A DNA stretch of 41,207 nt from an uncultured Varibaculum sp. (GCF_902489465.1 NZ_CABTZZ010000016.1:1-41207), one strand, 5' to 3'. Counted from the first letter of the stretch, positions 7,957 to 17,434 are shown. Notes: generated from the sequence alone by a model not told the origin. Translations and numbers: made by a program.

Positions 7957-10404
7957 CTATAGCTGGCGGATTGTTTGCTTAATCATTGCGATCATCCCGG
8001 CGCGCACCGATAGCGAATCCACTCCGGCCGCAACTAATTTGCCTGCCCAAGCCGGATCGGACGCCATATCACCACATACGCAAACTTCAATCGGGTTCGC
8101 TGCATCATGGGCGATTTGAGCTATCTGGCGAACCATTTTCACCACTGTTTCCCGCACCTCATCGGCCAGGTCAGCTACCTGAGAATTTCCTCGATCCGCG
8201 GCTGCAACATATTGGCAAAGATCATTGGTGCCTATCGATACAAAATCCACGGCTCCACAAAACTCCTCCATGCGTAAAGCAGCAGAGGGAGTTTCCACCA
8301 TTATTCCCAGTGGTAACGGTATTTGAGCTGGCCGCGCAGCTTCATCAATCCCGTAAGTATCGGCGGTGATTTCTTCTAGGAGGGAACGCACCCAATCCAC
8401 TTGATGCACGTGATTGACCATAGGAATCATCACTCGCAAAAGCTTACCGAGATCTTCGGATTCTAAAGTTTGGTTAGCGTCGAGAACTGCCCCTAACTGG
8501 TCTCGTAACAGATGCGGGAACTTACGTAGTAAACGTACCCCTCTAACCCCTAAGAAAGGATTATTTTCCGGGGGCTGCTTGGCAAAAGGCAAGGGCTTAT
8601 CCGCTCCGATATCCCACAGGCGAATCGTAGTTGACCCCAGGTTGCGCGCTAGCTCGGCGTACACTTCTGCCTGCTGCAGACGGGATGGAGCCCCCTGGTA
8701 GCCCGCAAATAGAGTTTCAGTTCGCACCAGACCGCAGCCTTCGGCACCTTCAACTGCGCCGGTAGGCCCGGAAACATTGACCTGGATAGGGATCTGTTTA
8801 CCACTGGTGGTAATCGCCGGGGTTTCTAGCTGCTCTAAAGCTTTGGTGGCGGTAGCAACTCGCTCGCGAGCCAGCTCAATCCAGTGGGCAAAGACTCTAG
8901 CCTTGGGGTTAACTTCTAAATGTTTAGTTCGTGGATCGAAAACAATGGTGTCCCCGTCATGAACCCCCCATTTAAGACCGGCATAAACCGGGATTCCCCG
9001 CGAGGCGGCCACAATCGCACCATGCCCGGTAGTACCGCCACTGCGGGTAACTACCCCTTCGATTTCTGGAGGCAGACTGGCGGCTAGTGGGGCATCAAGT
9101 TCTTCAACTACCAGCACTGCCGGAGTGGAATGCTTTTTAATCAGTTCATCTAGATTATCGAGCTCGCCACCGATCAACGCCTTTTTTAGCAGGCGAGATA
9201 CCGCAAGTAAATCGGTAGCCCGCTCCGCCAAATAAGGATCATCCAGCTTTTCCATCTTGGCAGCAGCTGCGCTATAGGCGTTGTCTACTGCGGTAAACGC
9301 ATTGGTTCCCCCCGCAATTTCATCGGCGATTTCTGCGCGTAACTCGGGATCGTCCACCAGAGCGATTTGCATTTGAATAATCGAATCCGAACCCAAAGAC
9401 GCTAGGTAGGCTCTAACGGCTTTGCGGGCTTCTTCTAACGCCTGCCCCTCATTGGGACTGACCCGATAAAATTCGGCGTCCTCGTGCCCCTCCAGCACCA
9501 GCGCGTATCCGATAACTATCTGGTCGCCGTTGCGCGCCGGGTCGGTGGGAGTAGAAACTTCTTTAGCTAGCTGCTCGGCAATGGCATTAACCGAACTGGC
9601 CCCTGTTTCCTCGGAGCCTCCCGCGATTGTAGGGGGATCAGTTTGGGTCAATGCCTCCCTGATAGCAGCAAAAATTTCTGGAGCTGCCGGATCTGTAGTA
9701 CCTAGCTCTAAAGTCTCACCTTTGCCAATTCCCAAAGAACTCACTTGCGTGAGGGAAGCGGCATTTACTATGCGAAAAGTCCCGGCTTTGCGGGCAAAAA
9801 CCGGAATGTTTCTCGCTCCGATAGCGCCGGCGAGGGCAGCGGCAGGACGGGCATGCATCCCGTGCGGATCAATAATTTCTAAAGCCAGGGTCGTGGCCTC
9901 GGGGGAGGAAAAGGAATCCTCTCCCGAGGTCGCCTCGGCAGTATTCTCGCTAAACTCCCCTTCGTCCTCGGGGTGAGGCTCCTCGGTGTCACTGAGTTGG
10001 TCAATCTTTCCCGCCAAGGCTGCTTGCGCCTGACTGGCTACCTCTTTCAAGCTCGCGCCCCCGGCGGCGCTAACTACCGCAGCTACCAGTCCTTCCACCA
10101 GGGGGCCGGCAGATATTAGGCAACGATCAGCCAGGTCGGGGTCAACGAACTCTAAGGCCATTTGCGAACTGAGCAGTGCGGAGCCCAAATCTACCAAAAT
10201 CAGCACCCCCTCGGGGTTATCAGCAGCTTCGATAGCTTCACTGATTTGCTGAGCGTCGGTACCCAGTTCCACCTGTTCACCATCGCTAATACCCGCTGCC
10301 ACCAATACTTTGGGGGCGCTGCCGGCGACGGTCATTTGCATCGCGAGTTCTTTAGCGGCAGTAGCTAAGGGCAGTGAATGAGACACCACTACCAGGGAGA
10401 TCAT
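7957..10404 (-). CDS. dhaM: dihydroxyacetone kinase phosphotransferase DhaM fused to HPr and full-length PTS Enzyme I
   Basis: This 815-residue protein carries the phosphoryl chain from PEP to the ADP bound on DhaL. Residues 1-135 form the mannose-type EIIA domain, with the phosphorylated His at 9 (VVVSHS). An acidic linker of about 40 residues follows. Residues 174-253 are an HPr domain with the active His at 184 in HGMHARPA. From about 290 to the end is Enzyme I, with its active His at 461 in SGGTTGHGAI. The complete C-terminal PEP-binding barrel follows, including GIMVETPSAAL, SIGTNDL and the CGD catalytic-cysteine motif near residue 780. E. coli DhaM (about 470 residues) has only a truncated EI part, so the full Enzyme I here is notable. 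AAGGAG lies 5 bases before the ATG. It is the last gene of dhaK-dhaL-dhaM. Confidence 0.92.
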   Translation of the reverse strand: MISLVVVSHSLPLATAAKELAMQMTVAGSAPKVLVAAGISDGEQVELGTDAQQISEAIEAADNPEGVLILVDLGSALLSSQMALEFVDPDLADRCLISAGPLVEGLVAAVVSAAGGASLKEVASQAQAALAGKIDQLSDTEEPHPEDEGEFSENTAEATSGEDSFSSPEATTLALEIIDPHGMHARPAAALAGAIGARNIPVFARKAGTFRIVNAASLTQVSSLGIGKGETLELGTTDPAAPEIFAAIREALTQTDPPTIAGGSEETGASSVNAIAEQLAKEVSTPTDPARNGDQIVIGYALVLEGHEDAEFYRVSPNEGQALEEARKAVRAYLASLGSDSIIQMQIALVDDPELRAEIADEIAGGTNAFTAVDNAYSAAAAKMEKLDDPYLAERATDLLAVSRLLKKALIGGELDNLDELIKKHSTPAVLVVEELDAPLAASLPPEIEGVVTRSGGTTGHGAIVAASRGIPVYAGLKWGVHDGDTIVFDPRTKHLEVNPKARVFAHWIELARERVATATKALEQLETPAITTSGKQIPIQVNVSGPTGAVEGAEGCGLVRTETLFAGYQGAPSRLQQAEVYAELARNLGSTTIRLWDIGADKPLPFAKQPPENNPFLGVRGVRLLRKFPHLLRDQLGAVLDANQTLESEDLGKLLRVMIPMVNHVHQVDWVRSLLEEITADTYGIDEAARPAQIPLPLGIMVETPSAALRMEEFCGAVDFVSIGTNDLCQYVAAADRGNSQVADLADEVRETVVKMVRQIAQIAHDAANPIEVCVCGDMASDPAWAGKLVAAGVDSLSVRAGMIAMIKQTIRQL

Positions 10405-10425
10405 GCCTACTCCTTATAACCGGGG

Positions 10426-11037
10426 TTATGCCAAAGCCGCGGCGGCAGCTTTGAACAGCAAAGCAGAGGAAGTCGCGCCTGGATCTTGCGTCCCCTGCGA
10501 GCGTTCCCCGAGATAAGAGGCGCGGCCTTTCTTTGCGATCATCGGTTCGGTTTCGCTGGCAGCCTTATCAGCGCGTTCGCTGGCGGCCGCCAATGCGGCC
10601 TGCAGTCCTCCGGAGGCGGCCTCATCAAAAGCATCCAGAGCCGGATACAGACAGTCAAGCATGGTTTTATCACCCAGGTTGGCTTTACCCCGTGCTTTTA
10701 CCCCATCGGCTCCGGCTCGCAGCGCCTTCCCAATGGCCTCAGTATCCGCATCGGGGGTTAGCGCTGCCCCCATTCGCATGAAGAAGGTGCCATACAGCGG
10801 ACCAGAAGCGCCCCCCACCTTAGAAACCAAGGTCATACCGGCTTTCTTTAGCAGGGCCCCGGCATCAGCGAAACTGGTGGGATCCAACTCTGCCACCGCG
10901 GTCATGCCACGCGCCATATTGGCACCATGATCGGCATCCCCGATGCGTCTATCAAGGTCAGTAAGGTAGTCGGCGTTTTCGACGATTAACTCCTTATAGG
11001 TGGTGAGCCAGGCGAAAAAGTCTTGGGTTTCTGCCAC
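10426..11037 (-). CDS. dhaL: dihydroxyacetone kinase, nucleotide-binding subunit DhaL
   Basis: DhaL holds ADP permanently, takes a phosphoryl group from DhaM and passes it to dihydroxyacetone bound on DhaK. The conserved Mg-ADP site is visible as DLDRRIGDADHG near the N terminus, and GGASGPLYGTFF follows further on. Residues ending TQDPGATSSALLF match the family's C-terminal part. I chose the GTG at 11037 because it starts three bases after the dhaK stop and has GGTGGGGG upstream, and because it gives the same N-terminal length as known DhaL proteins. A longer GTG start at 11052 would overlap dhaK. It is co-transcribed with its two partners. Confidence 0.92.
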   Translation of the reverse strand: MAETQDFFAWLTTYKELIVENADYLTDLDRRIGDADHGANMARGMTAVAELDPTSFADAGALLKKAGMTLVSKVGGASGPLYGTFFMRMGAALTPDADTEAIGKALRAGADGVKARGKANLGDKTMLDCLYPALDAFDEAASGGLQAALAAASERADKAASETEPMIAKKGRASYLGERSQGTQDPGATSSALLFKAAAAALA

Positions 11038-11039
11038 TA

Positions 11040-12041
11040 TTAGCACCCCCACCGCAAACCGGTAGTGTTCACCGGAGCATCCCAGAGTTTGAGGAGCTCT
11101 TCGCTGCCCTGGGTTAGGGTCAGGGAACAGCCGGCCATATCTAGGGAAGTAATGTAGTTACCTACCAGGCAACGGGCTACTTTAATCCCCTTAGCCTCTA
11201 AGATCGCGGCTACTTCGCCGTACGCAAGATAAAGCTCAATCATGGGGGTGGCACCCATGCCGTTGAGCATTGCAAATACCGGCTCCCCACTAAAATCCAG
11301 GTCTGCCAAAATTGGTTCTACCAGTTCCGCAGCAAGCTCATCGGCGGTAACTAAGGGGCGACGTTCGCGTCCGGGCTCCCCGTGAATACCGATACCTACC
11401 TCGATCTCGTCCTCTCCGAGGTCGAACGTGGGTTTACCGGCAGAGGGAACCGTACAAGAAGTGAGGGCAATCCCGTAGGAGCGGGAACGTTCATTTACTT
11501 CTTTGGCGATGCGTTCTACCTCGTCCAAGCTGGCTTTAGCTTCAGCGGCGGCTCCAGCCAATTTTTCTACGAAAACGGTGGCACCCACCCCGCGGCGCCC
11601 CGCAGTGTAGAGCGAATCTTGCACCGCTACGTCATCGTTGACCACTACCGAACGCACATCCACCCCGGTTTCGGCGTTTGCCATCTCTGCGGCCATCTCG
11701 AAGTTCATCACATCGCCGGTATAGTTTTTGACGATATGGAGGACGCCGGCACCCCCATCTACTTCGCTGGTGGCGGCCATCATCTGGTCAGGTACTGGGG
11801 AAGTAAAGACCTCTCCGCAGCAGGCGGCATCTAGCATACCGGGACCTACGAAACCGGAATGGAGCGGCTCATGTCCGCTGCCTCCTCCCGAAATCAAACC
11901 TACTTTGCCTTTAACGGCTCCGCGGCGGGTGTATACCACTTTGTTTTCATGATCGATACGCAGGGTATCCGAATGAGCTAGTTCTAAACCTTTTAACGAA
12001 TCTGCGACCACATTGTCGGCAGAATTAATTATTTTTTTCAT
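11040..12041 (-). CDS. dhaK: dihydroxyacetone kinase, substrate-binding subunit DhaK
   Basis: DhaK binds dihydroxyacetone covalently through a histidine and receives phosphate from DhaL, giving dihydroxyacetone phosphate for glycolysis. The 333-residue protein has the SGGGSGHEP loop at 51-59 and the substrate-binding His at 220 (GIGIHGEPG), matching His218 of the E. coli enzyme. Length is normal for the PTS-dependent type; ATP-dependent kinases would have DhaL fused behind it. It is the first gene of the operon. The start ATG has GAGGG only two bases upstream. No DhaR/DhaS/DhaQ regulator and no glycerol dehydrogenase gene is seen nearby. Confidence 0.94.
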   Translation of the reverse strand: MKKIINSADNVVADSLKGLELAHSDTLRIDHENKVVYTRRGAVKGKVGLISGGGSGHEPLHSGFVGPGMLDAACCGEVFTSPVPDQMMAATSEVDGGAGVLHIVKNYTGDVMNFEMAAEMANAETGVDVRSVVVNDDVAVQDSLYTAGRRGVGATVFVEKLAGAAAEAKASLDEVERIAKEVNERSRSYGIALTSCTVPSAGKPTFDLGEDEIEVGIGIHGEPGRERRPLVTADELAAELVEPILADLDFSGEPVFAMLNGMGATPMIELYLAYGEVAAILEAKGIKVARCLVGNYITSLDMAGCSLTLTQGSEELLKLWDAPVNTTGLRWGC

Positions 12042-12108
12042 GCCCTCATTGTGTCACGTACCACTTCCGGGCGCTACCGTTTTTCTGGTGTCCGCGGAAG
12101 TAGGTTTG

Positions 12109-14262
12109 CTACTTTGCTTGTTGTTTAGCTTTAAGGGCGGTTAAATCTGTGGACATTTCGTCTATATTTTTACGGATCAATTCCCCTAGCTTGACCGACC
12201 CAGTCATACTGGGGTGAGTTTGGTCTACTTGCAGCCATTCGGGATGTTGGGAGACTTCTTTATTCCAGTCCACCAGCTTCACATTAGCGTACTGACCAGC
12301 TATATCAGCTAAAATCTGGTTTGATTTCGGGACGAAAGTCGAAGGTGAATACAGGTTCACCAGTAAAATCATCCGGTCAGACCCTAGTTGAGCGATCACT
12401 TGATGTACTAGAGCCGGATCGTAGACTCCCGCATTAGTTCCATAACCGATAACTACCGTCCGCCGAATTTGTCCGGTTGCCAGTCCCTCGGACACTATTT
12501 GAGGGGCAACTCCCCATTGCCGGTTGGGGCGGGCTAAAAGGTTAATGCCGGGGATAGCAGAGACTAACCCGCCGCGGGAGGCCGAAAACATGGAATCTCC
12601 GATGAAAGTTATTTTTTCCCCGGTGGGATTAGCCGTATTTAGATTTTTCGACAAAATTAGGCGCTTATCTACCGGGGTCGGTTTAGGTTTGGGGGCAACT
12701 GGCGTGCTCTGGCGCTTATCGGCTTTCTTTTCTGCTGGTTTATCTAGCTTTTCTGCTGCTTCAATGGCCAATTGGGTCTGTGACTTCGCGGGTGCTTTCG
12801 CCATCGCCACCCCAGTAAAGCCAGTAAGCGCCAAGACCACTAATACTGAGATCACTTGGGCGAATCGGTAGAAGATGGGCGCCTGGGGACGCGAGAATGC
12901 CCTGCGGAAACCATGTTTGCGCACCGGGGTTTCTAGGAACCGATAGGAAAGCTCACATATCAGCAGGGTTGCTACCATGCACAGGGCAGACCTTACCCAA
13001 TACTGCAAGGAGTTCACCGCTGCCGGGTAAAGGGCGGTAGCAATTATCAAAATCGGCCAATGCCACAGGTAAAGACCATAAGAGCGGGTACCTAAGTATT
13101 TCAGAGGGCGTAGTTCGCCCGCTTTAGCTAGCAGGCTTCCCGGCTTGAGCAGGCACCAAATCAGGATTGCCACTAGCAGACTGCAGGCGGGAATACCTGC
13201 CTTAAAGGTATAGGGCGAGGTGTCGGTAAATAAAAACATAGCGGCGATAAGTCCCGCCAAGCAGATAAATCCGATCAGTTGTGCCAGGATCTTCCGGGAT
13301 TTACCGTTTGACTTAGCAGACGAATGCGGGGTTTGTACCGGGTCTAACGCGCTCCACAGAAAGGCTACGCAAATCCCGAGAGCCAGACCGAACAGATGGG
13401 TGTCAGTTCCAAAATAGACGCGGGTAGTATTTTCCGGATCGAATAGATACCCCATGAGGAAAACGCTGATCGCGGCCAGGGCTAGCGGGATTAGCACCCG
13501 CAGCCACCGCCGTTTAAACAAGGTAACGCAAGCCAGGAAGATTAGCGGCCAAAACAGGTAAAACTGTTCTTCAATCGCTAGCGACCAGAAGTTCTTGAAT
13601 AAAACCGGGGTGGTGGCGGCAAAATAGGAACTGCCGTGAGCGATCTCCAACCAGTTAGTGGAGAAAGTTAAGGCGCCCAGTACCTGGCGCCCGATACCCA
13701 CTAATAGCTCGCGGTTAACTACATAGGCAGTGGGTACCACCGTGATTATTAGTACCAATAGGGCAGGCAGGAGGCGGCGGGCACGGCGCAGCCAGAAATG
13801 CCCTAGGGAAACTTTCCCGGTATTGGATAGTTCCCGCAGCAGCAAAGTGGTTATCAGGAAGCCAGAGAGCACGAAGAAAACATCGACCCCTAAGAAACCG
13901 CCGGGAAAGCCACTGGGGAACAGATGATAGGTGATCACCGAGACTACCGCGAGGGCGCGTAAGCCATCTAATCCCGGAATATAGTGAGATTTGGGTTTGG
14001 CGGTGAGGTAGTTAGCTCGGGGTTCGCCGGCAGGTAATGGGGGCTGATGAACAGACGGCATCCGTGAAACCCGGGGTTTGCCCGCGGGTAATGGTGGCTG
14101 GTAAGCCGGGGGAATCTGGGTGGTAGCAGTCAGGTGCTCAGTTTTTTCATCACGATGGTTACGTTGAAAAAGAAATAGTGCCGCCACTGATGACAGAATA
14201 AGTGATGCCGCAACAGCGGTCTTAGTATTCCTATGCTTGCTGTTAGTTCCGTGTTTAATCAA
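12109..14262 (-). CDS. membrane O-acyltransferase with SGNH domain (OafA-type)
   Basis: The protein probably transfers acetyl groups from the cytoplasm onto an envelope glycan. The acyltransferase-3 domain begins at about residue 95 with GLDGLRALAV. It has LSGFLIT and FWSLAIEEQFYLFWP, then about ten membrane segments. Residues of roughly 545-717 form a SGNH hydrolase-like domain: FIGDS (Ser block), GYGTN (Gly/Asn block) and DQTHPS (Asp-His block). This two-domain design is known for peptidoglycan and lipopolysaccharide O-acetylases. The frame starts with a TTG and no clear ribosome site, and adds an extra membrane helix (16-33) and a 90-residue linker holding two 18-residue repeats. A start at the ATG at 14061 would remove the helix and one repeat. 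The acceptor glycan is unknown. Confidence 0.85.
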   Translation of the reverse strand: MIKHGTNSKHRNTKTAVAASLILSSVAALFLFQRNHRDEKTEHLTATTQIPPAYQPPLPAGKPRVSRMPSVHQPPLPAGEPRANYLTAKPKSHYIPGLDGLRALAVVSVITYHLFPSGFPGGFLGVDVFFVLSGFLITTLLLRELSNTGKVSLGHFWLRRARRLLPALLVLIITVVPTAYVVNRELLVGIGRQVLGALTFSTNWLEIAHGSSYFAATTPVLFKNFWSLAIEEQFYLFWPLIFLACVTLFKRRWLRVLIPLALAAISVFLMGYLFDPENTTRVYFGTDTHLFGLALGICVAFLWSALDPVQTPHSSAKSNGKSRKILAQLIGFICLAGLIAAMFLFTDTSPYTFKAGIPACSLLVAILIWCLLKPGSLLAKAGELRPLKYLGTRSYGLYLWHWPILIIATALYPAAVNSLQYWVRSALCMVATLLICELSYRFLETPVRKHGFRRAFSRPQAPIFYRFAQVISVLVVLALTGFTGVAMAKAPAKSQTQLAIEAAEKLDKPAEKKADKRQSTPVAPKPKPTPVDKRLILSKNLNTANPTGEKITFIGDSMFSASRGGLVSAIPGINLLARPNRQWGVAPQIVSEGLATGQIRRTVVIGYGTNAGVYDPALVHQVIAQLGSDRMILLVNLYSPSTFVPKSNQILADIAGQYANVKLVDWNKEVSQHPEWLQVDQTHPSMTGSVKLGELIRKNIDEMSTDLTALKAKQQAK
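14022..14129 (-). repeat. two tandem 54-bp repeats inside the acyltransferase gene
   Basis: Two in-frame 54-bp units encode QPPLPAG(K/E)PR-containing 18-residue repeats in the linker between the N-terminal helix and the acyltransferase domain. The cores that match are around 14022-14050 and 14076-14104. The copies differ by a few substitutions, so the duplication is not very recent. Confidence 0.6.
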
Positions 14263-14507
14263 GATGAGGTACTACCTAGATTCGTAACTTACTTCCCACG
14301 CTAGTTGCAGCTAATCTAGCGCCACCCAGCTTCTTAGCTATCCCGGATGCGAATAGCTGACTTAGCAAACAAGAGTTTCTCTCTAGTTTTTGCTAGTAAT
14401 ATCCACTTATTGGGGTTGACGGGGTTTTGTTTTTCTGGATATCGCCCTCCGTTAATTTACTATCGAGTTCATCCTATTACCGCAGATAAAGTTAATGCAG
14501 ACCAGTC

Positions 14508-15926
14508 TTATTTTTGCGGACGCTGCGGGGCTTTTAGAGGAGCCAGTAGTGCGAGCCCGGTTCCCAGCAGCAGGGTGATCCCTAAGACTCCGAAATGCTG
14601 AGAGCTAGCTCCTGCCGGCACGAAAAGCTTTCCAATCCACACAAACAGGGCGAACAGAGTGGGAGACATGAAAGAAACTGCCCTTCCGGTGGTGGCGTAA
14701 AGCCCAAAAAGTTCGCCCTCGCGTCCTTTGGGAATAATCCGCGCCAGGAAGGAACGCGAGGCTGACTGGACGGGACCGACGAAAATACACAGCAACAACC
14801 CAAAAGACCAGAAGATCTTGGCGCCACCGTTGTGGGCAAAAAAGAGGATCAGACCCAGGCTGGTCATACAGACGAGAGAAAAAACCATTACTTTTTTCGG
14901 ACCGAAAAAGTCATCGGCGACCCCGCAGGCAATAGTGGCGATTCCCGCCACCACGTTAGCGACAATCGCGAAAATCATTACTTGCCCGCCGTCTAGACCG
15001 AAAACGGTAGATGCCAGGATAGCTCCGTAGGTAAATACCCCGGCGAGGCCATCGCGAAAAATCGCGGAAGCAATAAGGAAACGCAGAATCTCGGGGGCAG
15101 TTTTTGCTAGACGTTTAATGGTTTGCCAAAGCTCGATATAGGCGGCTTTAACTCCTGCCAAACCCGCAATAGGTTCTTGGTCTTGCGAATCAACCCCTGC
15201 CATAGTCACGGGATGGAGTTTTCCATCCGCTCCTCGCCGCCGTCCCGGCAGCGCCAAAATCACCGGGATTGAAAACACCGCAAACCAGATGGTAGCGAAC
15301 ACCATGGCGATGCGGATATTTAGGAAGTTTTCACCGGTTACCCCGAACCAGCCCACTTCGGGGGAAATGAAACCAACATAGAGCACGCCCAGCAAAATAA
15401 TGCCACCTAAATATCCCATACCCCAACCGATACCGGATACTTTTCCCATGTTTTCTTTCGTGGAAACCCGCGACAACATGGCGTTATAGTTCACGGAGGC
15501 GAACTCGAAAAAGATATTTCCAAAAGATAGCAACGCCACTCCTAGCCATAGCGCCCCGGTTTTTCCGAGGGGAGAAGTGGGGTAGACCGCTAACATTAGC
15601 GCCATACAGATGGTGACTAGGGCAGAAAACAGAGCCAGCATCCGGGTACCACGTCCCTTGTGGTCAGCGCGCTGCCCGGAAACCGGTGCCACCAGGGCGA
15701 TCACCAATCCGGCGAAAGCTAGCCCAATCGACAAGTCAGTCGTGGCCTGGTTGCCGGGGGCAAATAAATCTTCGGTAGTTAGATACACGGTGAAAACAAA
15801 GGTGGTGGCCACCGCGTTGAAGGCCGCAGAACCCCAATCCCACAGCGACCAGGCTAAAATTTTACCTTTGGTGCGGTCATTGTTTTCGCCTGCCAGATGT
15901 TCCCGTTGATCACTGGTTTTAGCCAT
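14508..15926 (-). CDS. UMF1/Atg22-type major facilitator transporter
   Basis: This 472-residue protein has about twelve membrane segments. The N-terminal WSLWDWGSAAFNAVATTFVF segment is characteristic of the bacterial UMF1 branch related to yeast Atg22, a vacuolar amino-acid exporter. Substrates of the bacterial members are not established; efflux of amino acids or small metabolites is only inference. A hydrophilic loop of about 60 residues separates the two halves of the transporter. AGGA lies just before the ATG. It follows ispD after 12 bp, so it is the third gene of carD-ispD-umf1. Confidence 0.8.
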   Translation of the reverse strand: MAKTSDQREHLAGENNDRTKGKILAWSLWDWGSAAFNAVATTFVFTVYLTTEDLFAPGNQATTDLSIGLAFAGLVIALVAPVSGQRADHKGRGTRMLALFSALVTICMALMLAVYPTSPLGKTGALWLGVALLSFGNIFFEFASVNYNAMLSRVSTKENMGKVSGIGWGMGYLGGIILLGVLYVGFISPEVGWFGVTGENFLNIRIAMVFATIWFAVFSIPVILALPGRRRGADGKLHPVTMAGVDSQDQEPIAGLAGVKAAYIELWQTIKRLAKTAPEILRFLIASAIFRDGLAGVFTYGAILASTVFGLDGGQVMIFAIVANVVAGIATIACGVADDFFGPKKVMVFSLVCMTSLGLILFFAHNGGAKIFWSFGLLLCIFVGPVQSASRSFLARIIPKGREGELFGLYATTGRAVSFMSPTLFALFVWIGKLFVPAGASSQHFGVLGITLLLGTGLALLAPLKAPQRPQK

Positions 15927-15938
15927 AAGTTCCTGCCC

Positions 15939-16712
15939 TTATTCTTGCTCGGGATTCTCCACCAGCCAGGTGGCTAGTTTTAGATCCAAGGGGTACGTGA
16001 TTTTCAAAGCTCGCATTGATCCTGCCACAAAGTATTGCTGGTAACCGATCCTAGCTGCAAGTAGAGCATCATCTAGCGCCCCGTCCTCGGAAATGCTTTC
16101 CTTTCGCGCCTGTTCGTGAGCCGCGAAAATAACATTCCCGGCAAACCCTTGGGGGGTTTGTACACAGCGCAGTCGTGAGCGATCGGGGGTAGCTCCTGAG
16201 GGAGTAATCTCTACCCCCGCCCGGCAAAAAGATTCGCCGGCGATTTCCCGTACGGTGTCAACTAAAGGGGTGGCGGGTACTACCGCTGGGCAACCAGAGA
16301 CGACCGCTAAGCAAACGCGTTGAAACTGCGCGCGAGGAGTGAGTGCTCGAGCTGCATCATGAATTAGGACGATAGCTTCCGGGTCATTGGCGGGCACTAA
16401 GGCCTCGCCAGTATCGAAAGTTAATAGCCCTTGCAGACCCTGGTAAACGGAGATTTGCCGATTTGCACCCCCGGCTACAACTTTCCAAGGGTAGGACAGG
16501 GCGGCGGTACGGGCAATATCGGTGAAAGTATCTAGGTAATCGCCGGGAGCTGTAATCACTACCCCGGCCAAGTCATCCAACGGCTCTAGGGAGCGCAGGG
16601 CGTGGTGTAATAGGGTGTGACCAGCCAATTCTACCAACGCTTTTGGTCCGGGATTGCCGAGACGAGATCCGGAACCAGCGGCGGTCACGACGCAGTAAAC
16701 GCTGCGCCCCAT
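15939..16712 (-). CDS. ispD: 2-C-methyl-D-erythritol 4-phosphate cytidylyltransferase
   Basis: IspD joins MEP to CTP, giving CDP-methylerythritol in the non-mevalonate isoprenoid pathway. The 257-residue protein has the nucleotide-binding loop VTAAGSGSRLG followed by PGPKAL near residues 9-27, and the HDAARALTP motif near 118. Further on, LRCVQTPQGF and EDGALDD match the family. It lies 17 bp after carD on the same strand, an arrangement also found in mycobacteria. There, ispF follows ispD; here ispF is absent and a UMF1 transporter takes its place, so ispF must lie elsewhere in the genome. Confidence 0.93.
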   Translation of the reverse strand: MGRSVYCVVTAAGSGSRLGNPGPKALVELAGHTLLHHALRSLEPLDDLAGVVITAPGDYLDTFTDIARTAALSYPWKVVAGGANRQISVYQGLQGLLTFDTGEALVPANDPEAIVLIHDAARALTPRAQFQRVCLAVVSGCPAVVPATPLVDTVREIAGESFCRAGVEITPSGATPDRSRLRCVQTPQGFAGNVIFAAHEQARKESISEDGALDDALLAARIGYQQYFVAGSMRALKITYPLDLKLATWLVENPEQE

Positions 16713-16729
16713 AACTTGTCCTTTTGCCT

Positions 16730-17245
16730 TTATTTGTCGTTAACCCGGTTGTATTCTACCTGGGCTTCTTCCATGATTTTATCGAGACGATCCGAGGCCG
16801 CCTCTTCGTCTTCTTTTTTCGCCAAAGCAAGTTCAGATATCAGAATTGCTCGCGCTTTAGCCAGCATCCGTTTTTCACCCGCTGACAGCCCGCGTTCGTT
16901 ATCGCGGAAGGTTAAATCCCGCACCACTTCGGAAACTTTTAAGATGTCTCCGGTGGCGATTTTTTCGCCATTAGCCTTATAGCGGCGTGACCAGTTGGAG
17001 GGTTCTTCAATATGGGGTTCTTGCAGTACTGCGAGTACTTCTTTTAGGCCTTCTTCATCGACCACGTCGCGAACCCCAACCATATCCACATTTGCCGCCG
17101 GCACTTGGATAGTCATATCGCCATTAGTAACCCGCAGCATCAGGTAGGTGGTGTCTTCTCCCTTGAGTTTACGAGTAGTGATATTTTCGATCACCGCAGC
17201 TCCATGATGGGGATAAACAACGGTCTGGCCGATTTCAAATGTCAT
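16730..17245 (-). CDS. carD: CarD-family RNA polymerase-binding transcription regulator
   Basis: CarD binds the RNA polymerase beta subunit and stabilises open promoter complexes, especially at ribosomal RNA promoters. The 171-residue protein begins with the RNA-polymerase-interacting Tudor-like domain (FEIGQTVVYPHHG). Its C-terminal helical DNA-binding part contains Trp85 (SNWSRRYK), which corresponds to the tryptophan that wedges into the promoter minor groove in mycobacterial CarD. Length is normal. It heads the carD-ispD-umf1 group. A candidate -10 element (TAGAAT on the minus strand, about 17278-17283) lies upstream, but no convincing -35 element accompanies it. Confidence 0.94.
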   Translation of the reverse strand: MTFEIGQTVVYPHHGAAVIENITTRKLKGEDTTYLMLRVTNGDMTIQVPAANVDMVGVRDVVDEEGLKEVLAVLQEPHIEEPSNWSRRYKANGEKIATGDILKVSEVVRDLTFRDNERGLSAGEKRMLAKARAILISELALAKKEDEEAASDRLDKIMEEAQVEYNRVNDK

Positions 17246-17434
17246 AACTTATAGGCTCCCAAATACAAATTTTCCGGATCCTATTCTACCGTAAATCGGC
17301 TTTACCTGCTAAAGAGGGCGCGTAGGTCACATAATTTTAAGGAGATGCTTCTTTTCCGGTGTCTTTGCAAGCCAGGATGTAAAACCAAAACCTGACCTGC
17401 CTTTCGAGTATTCCGCCAGGGGCTGGCTTTTTCC

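Noticed and set aside
14347..14601. 84-residue plus-strand frame upstream of the acyltransferase
   Set aside because: The translation shows no family pattern, its end lies inside the UMF1 gene in antisense, and there is no ribosome site. The 245-bp gap holds only weak 7-bp inverted repeats (14363-14369/14399-14405).
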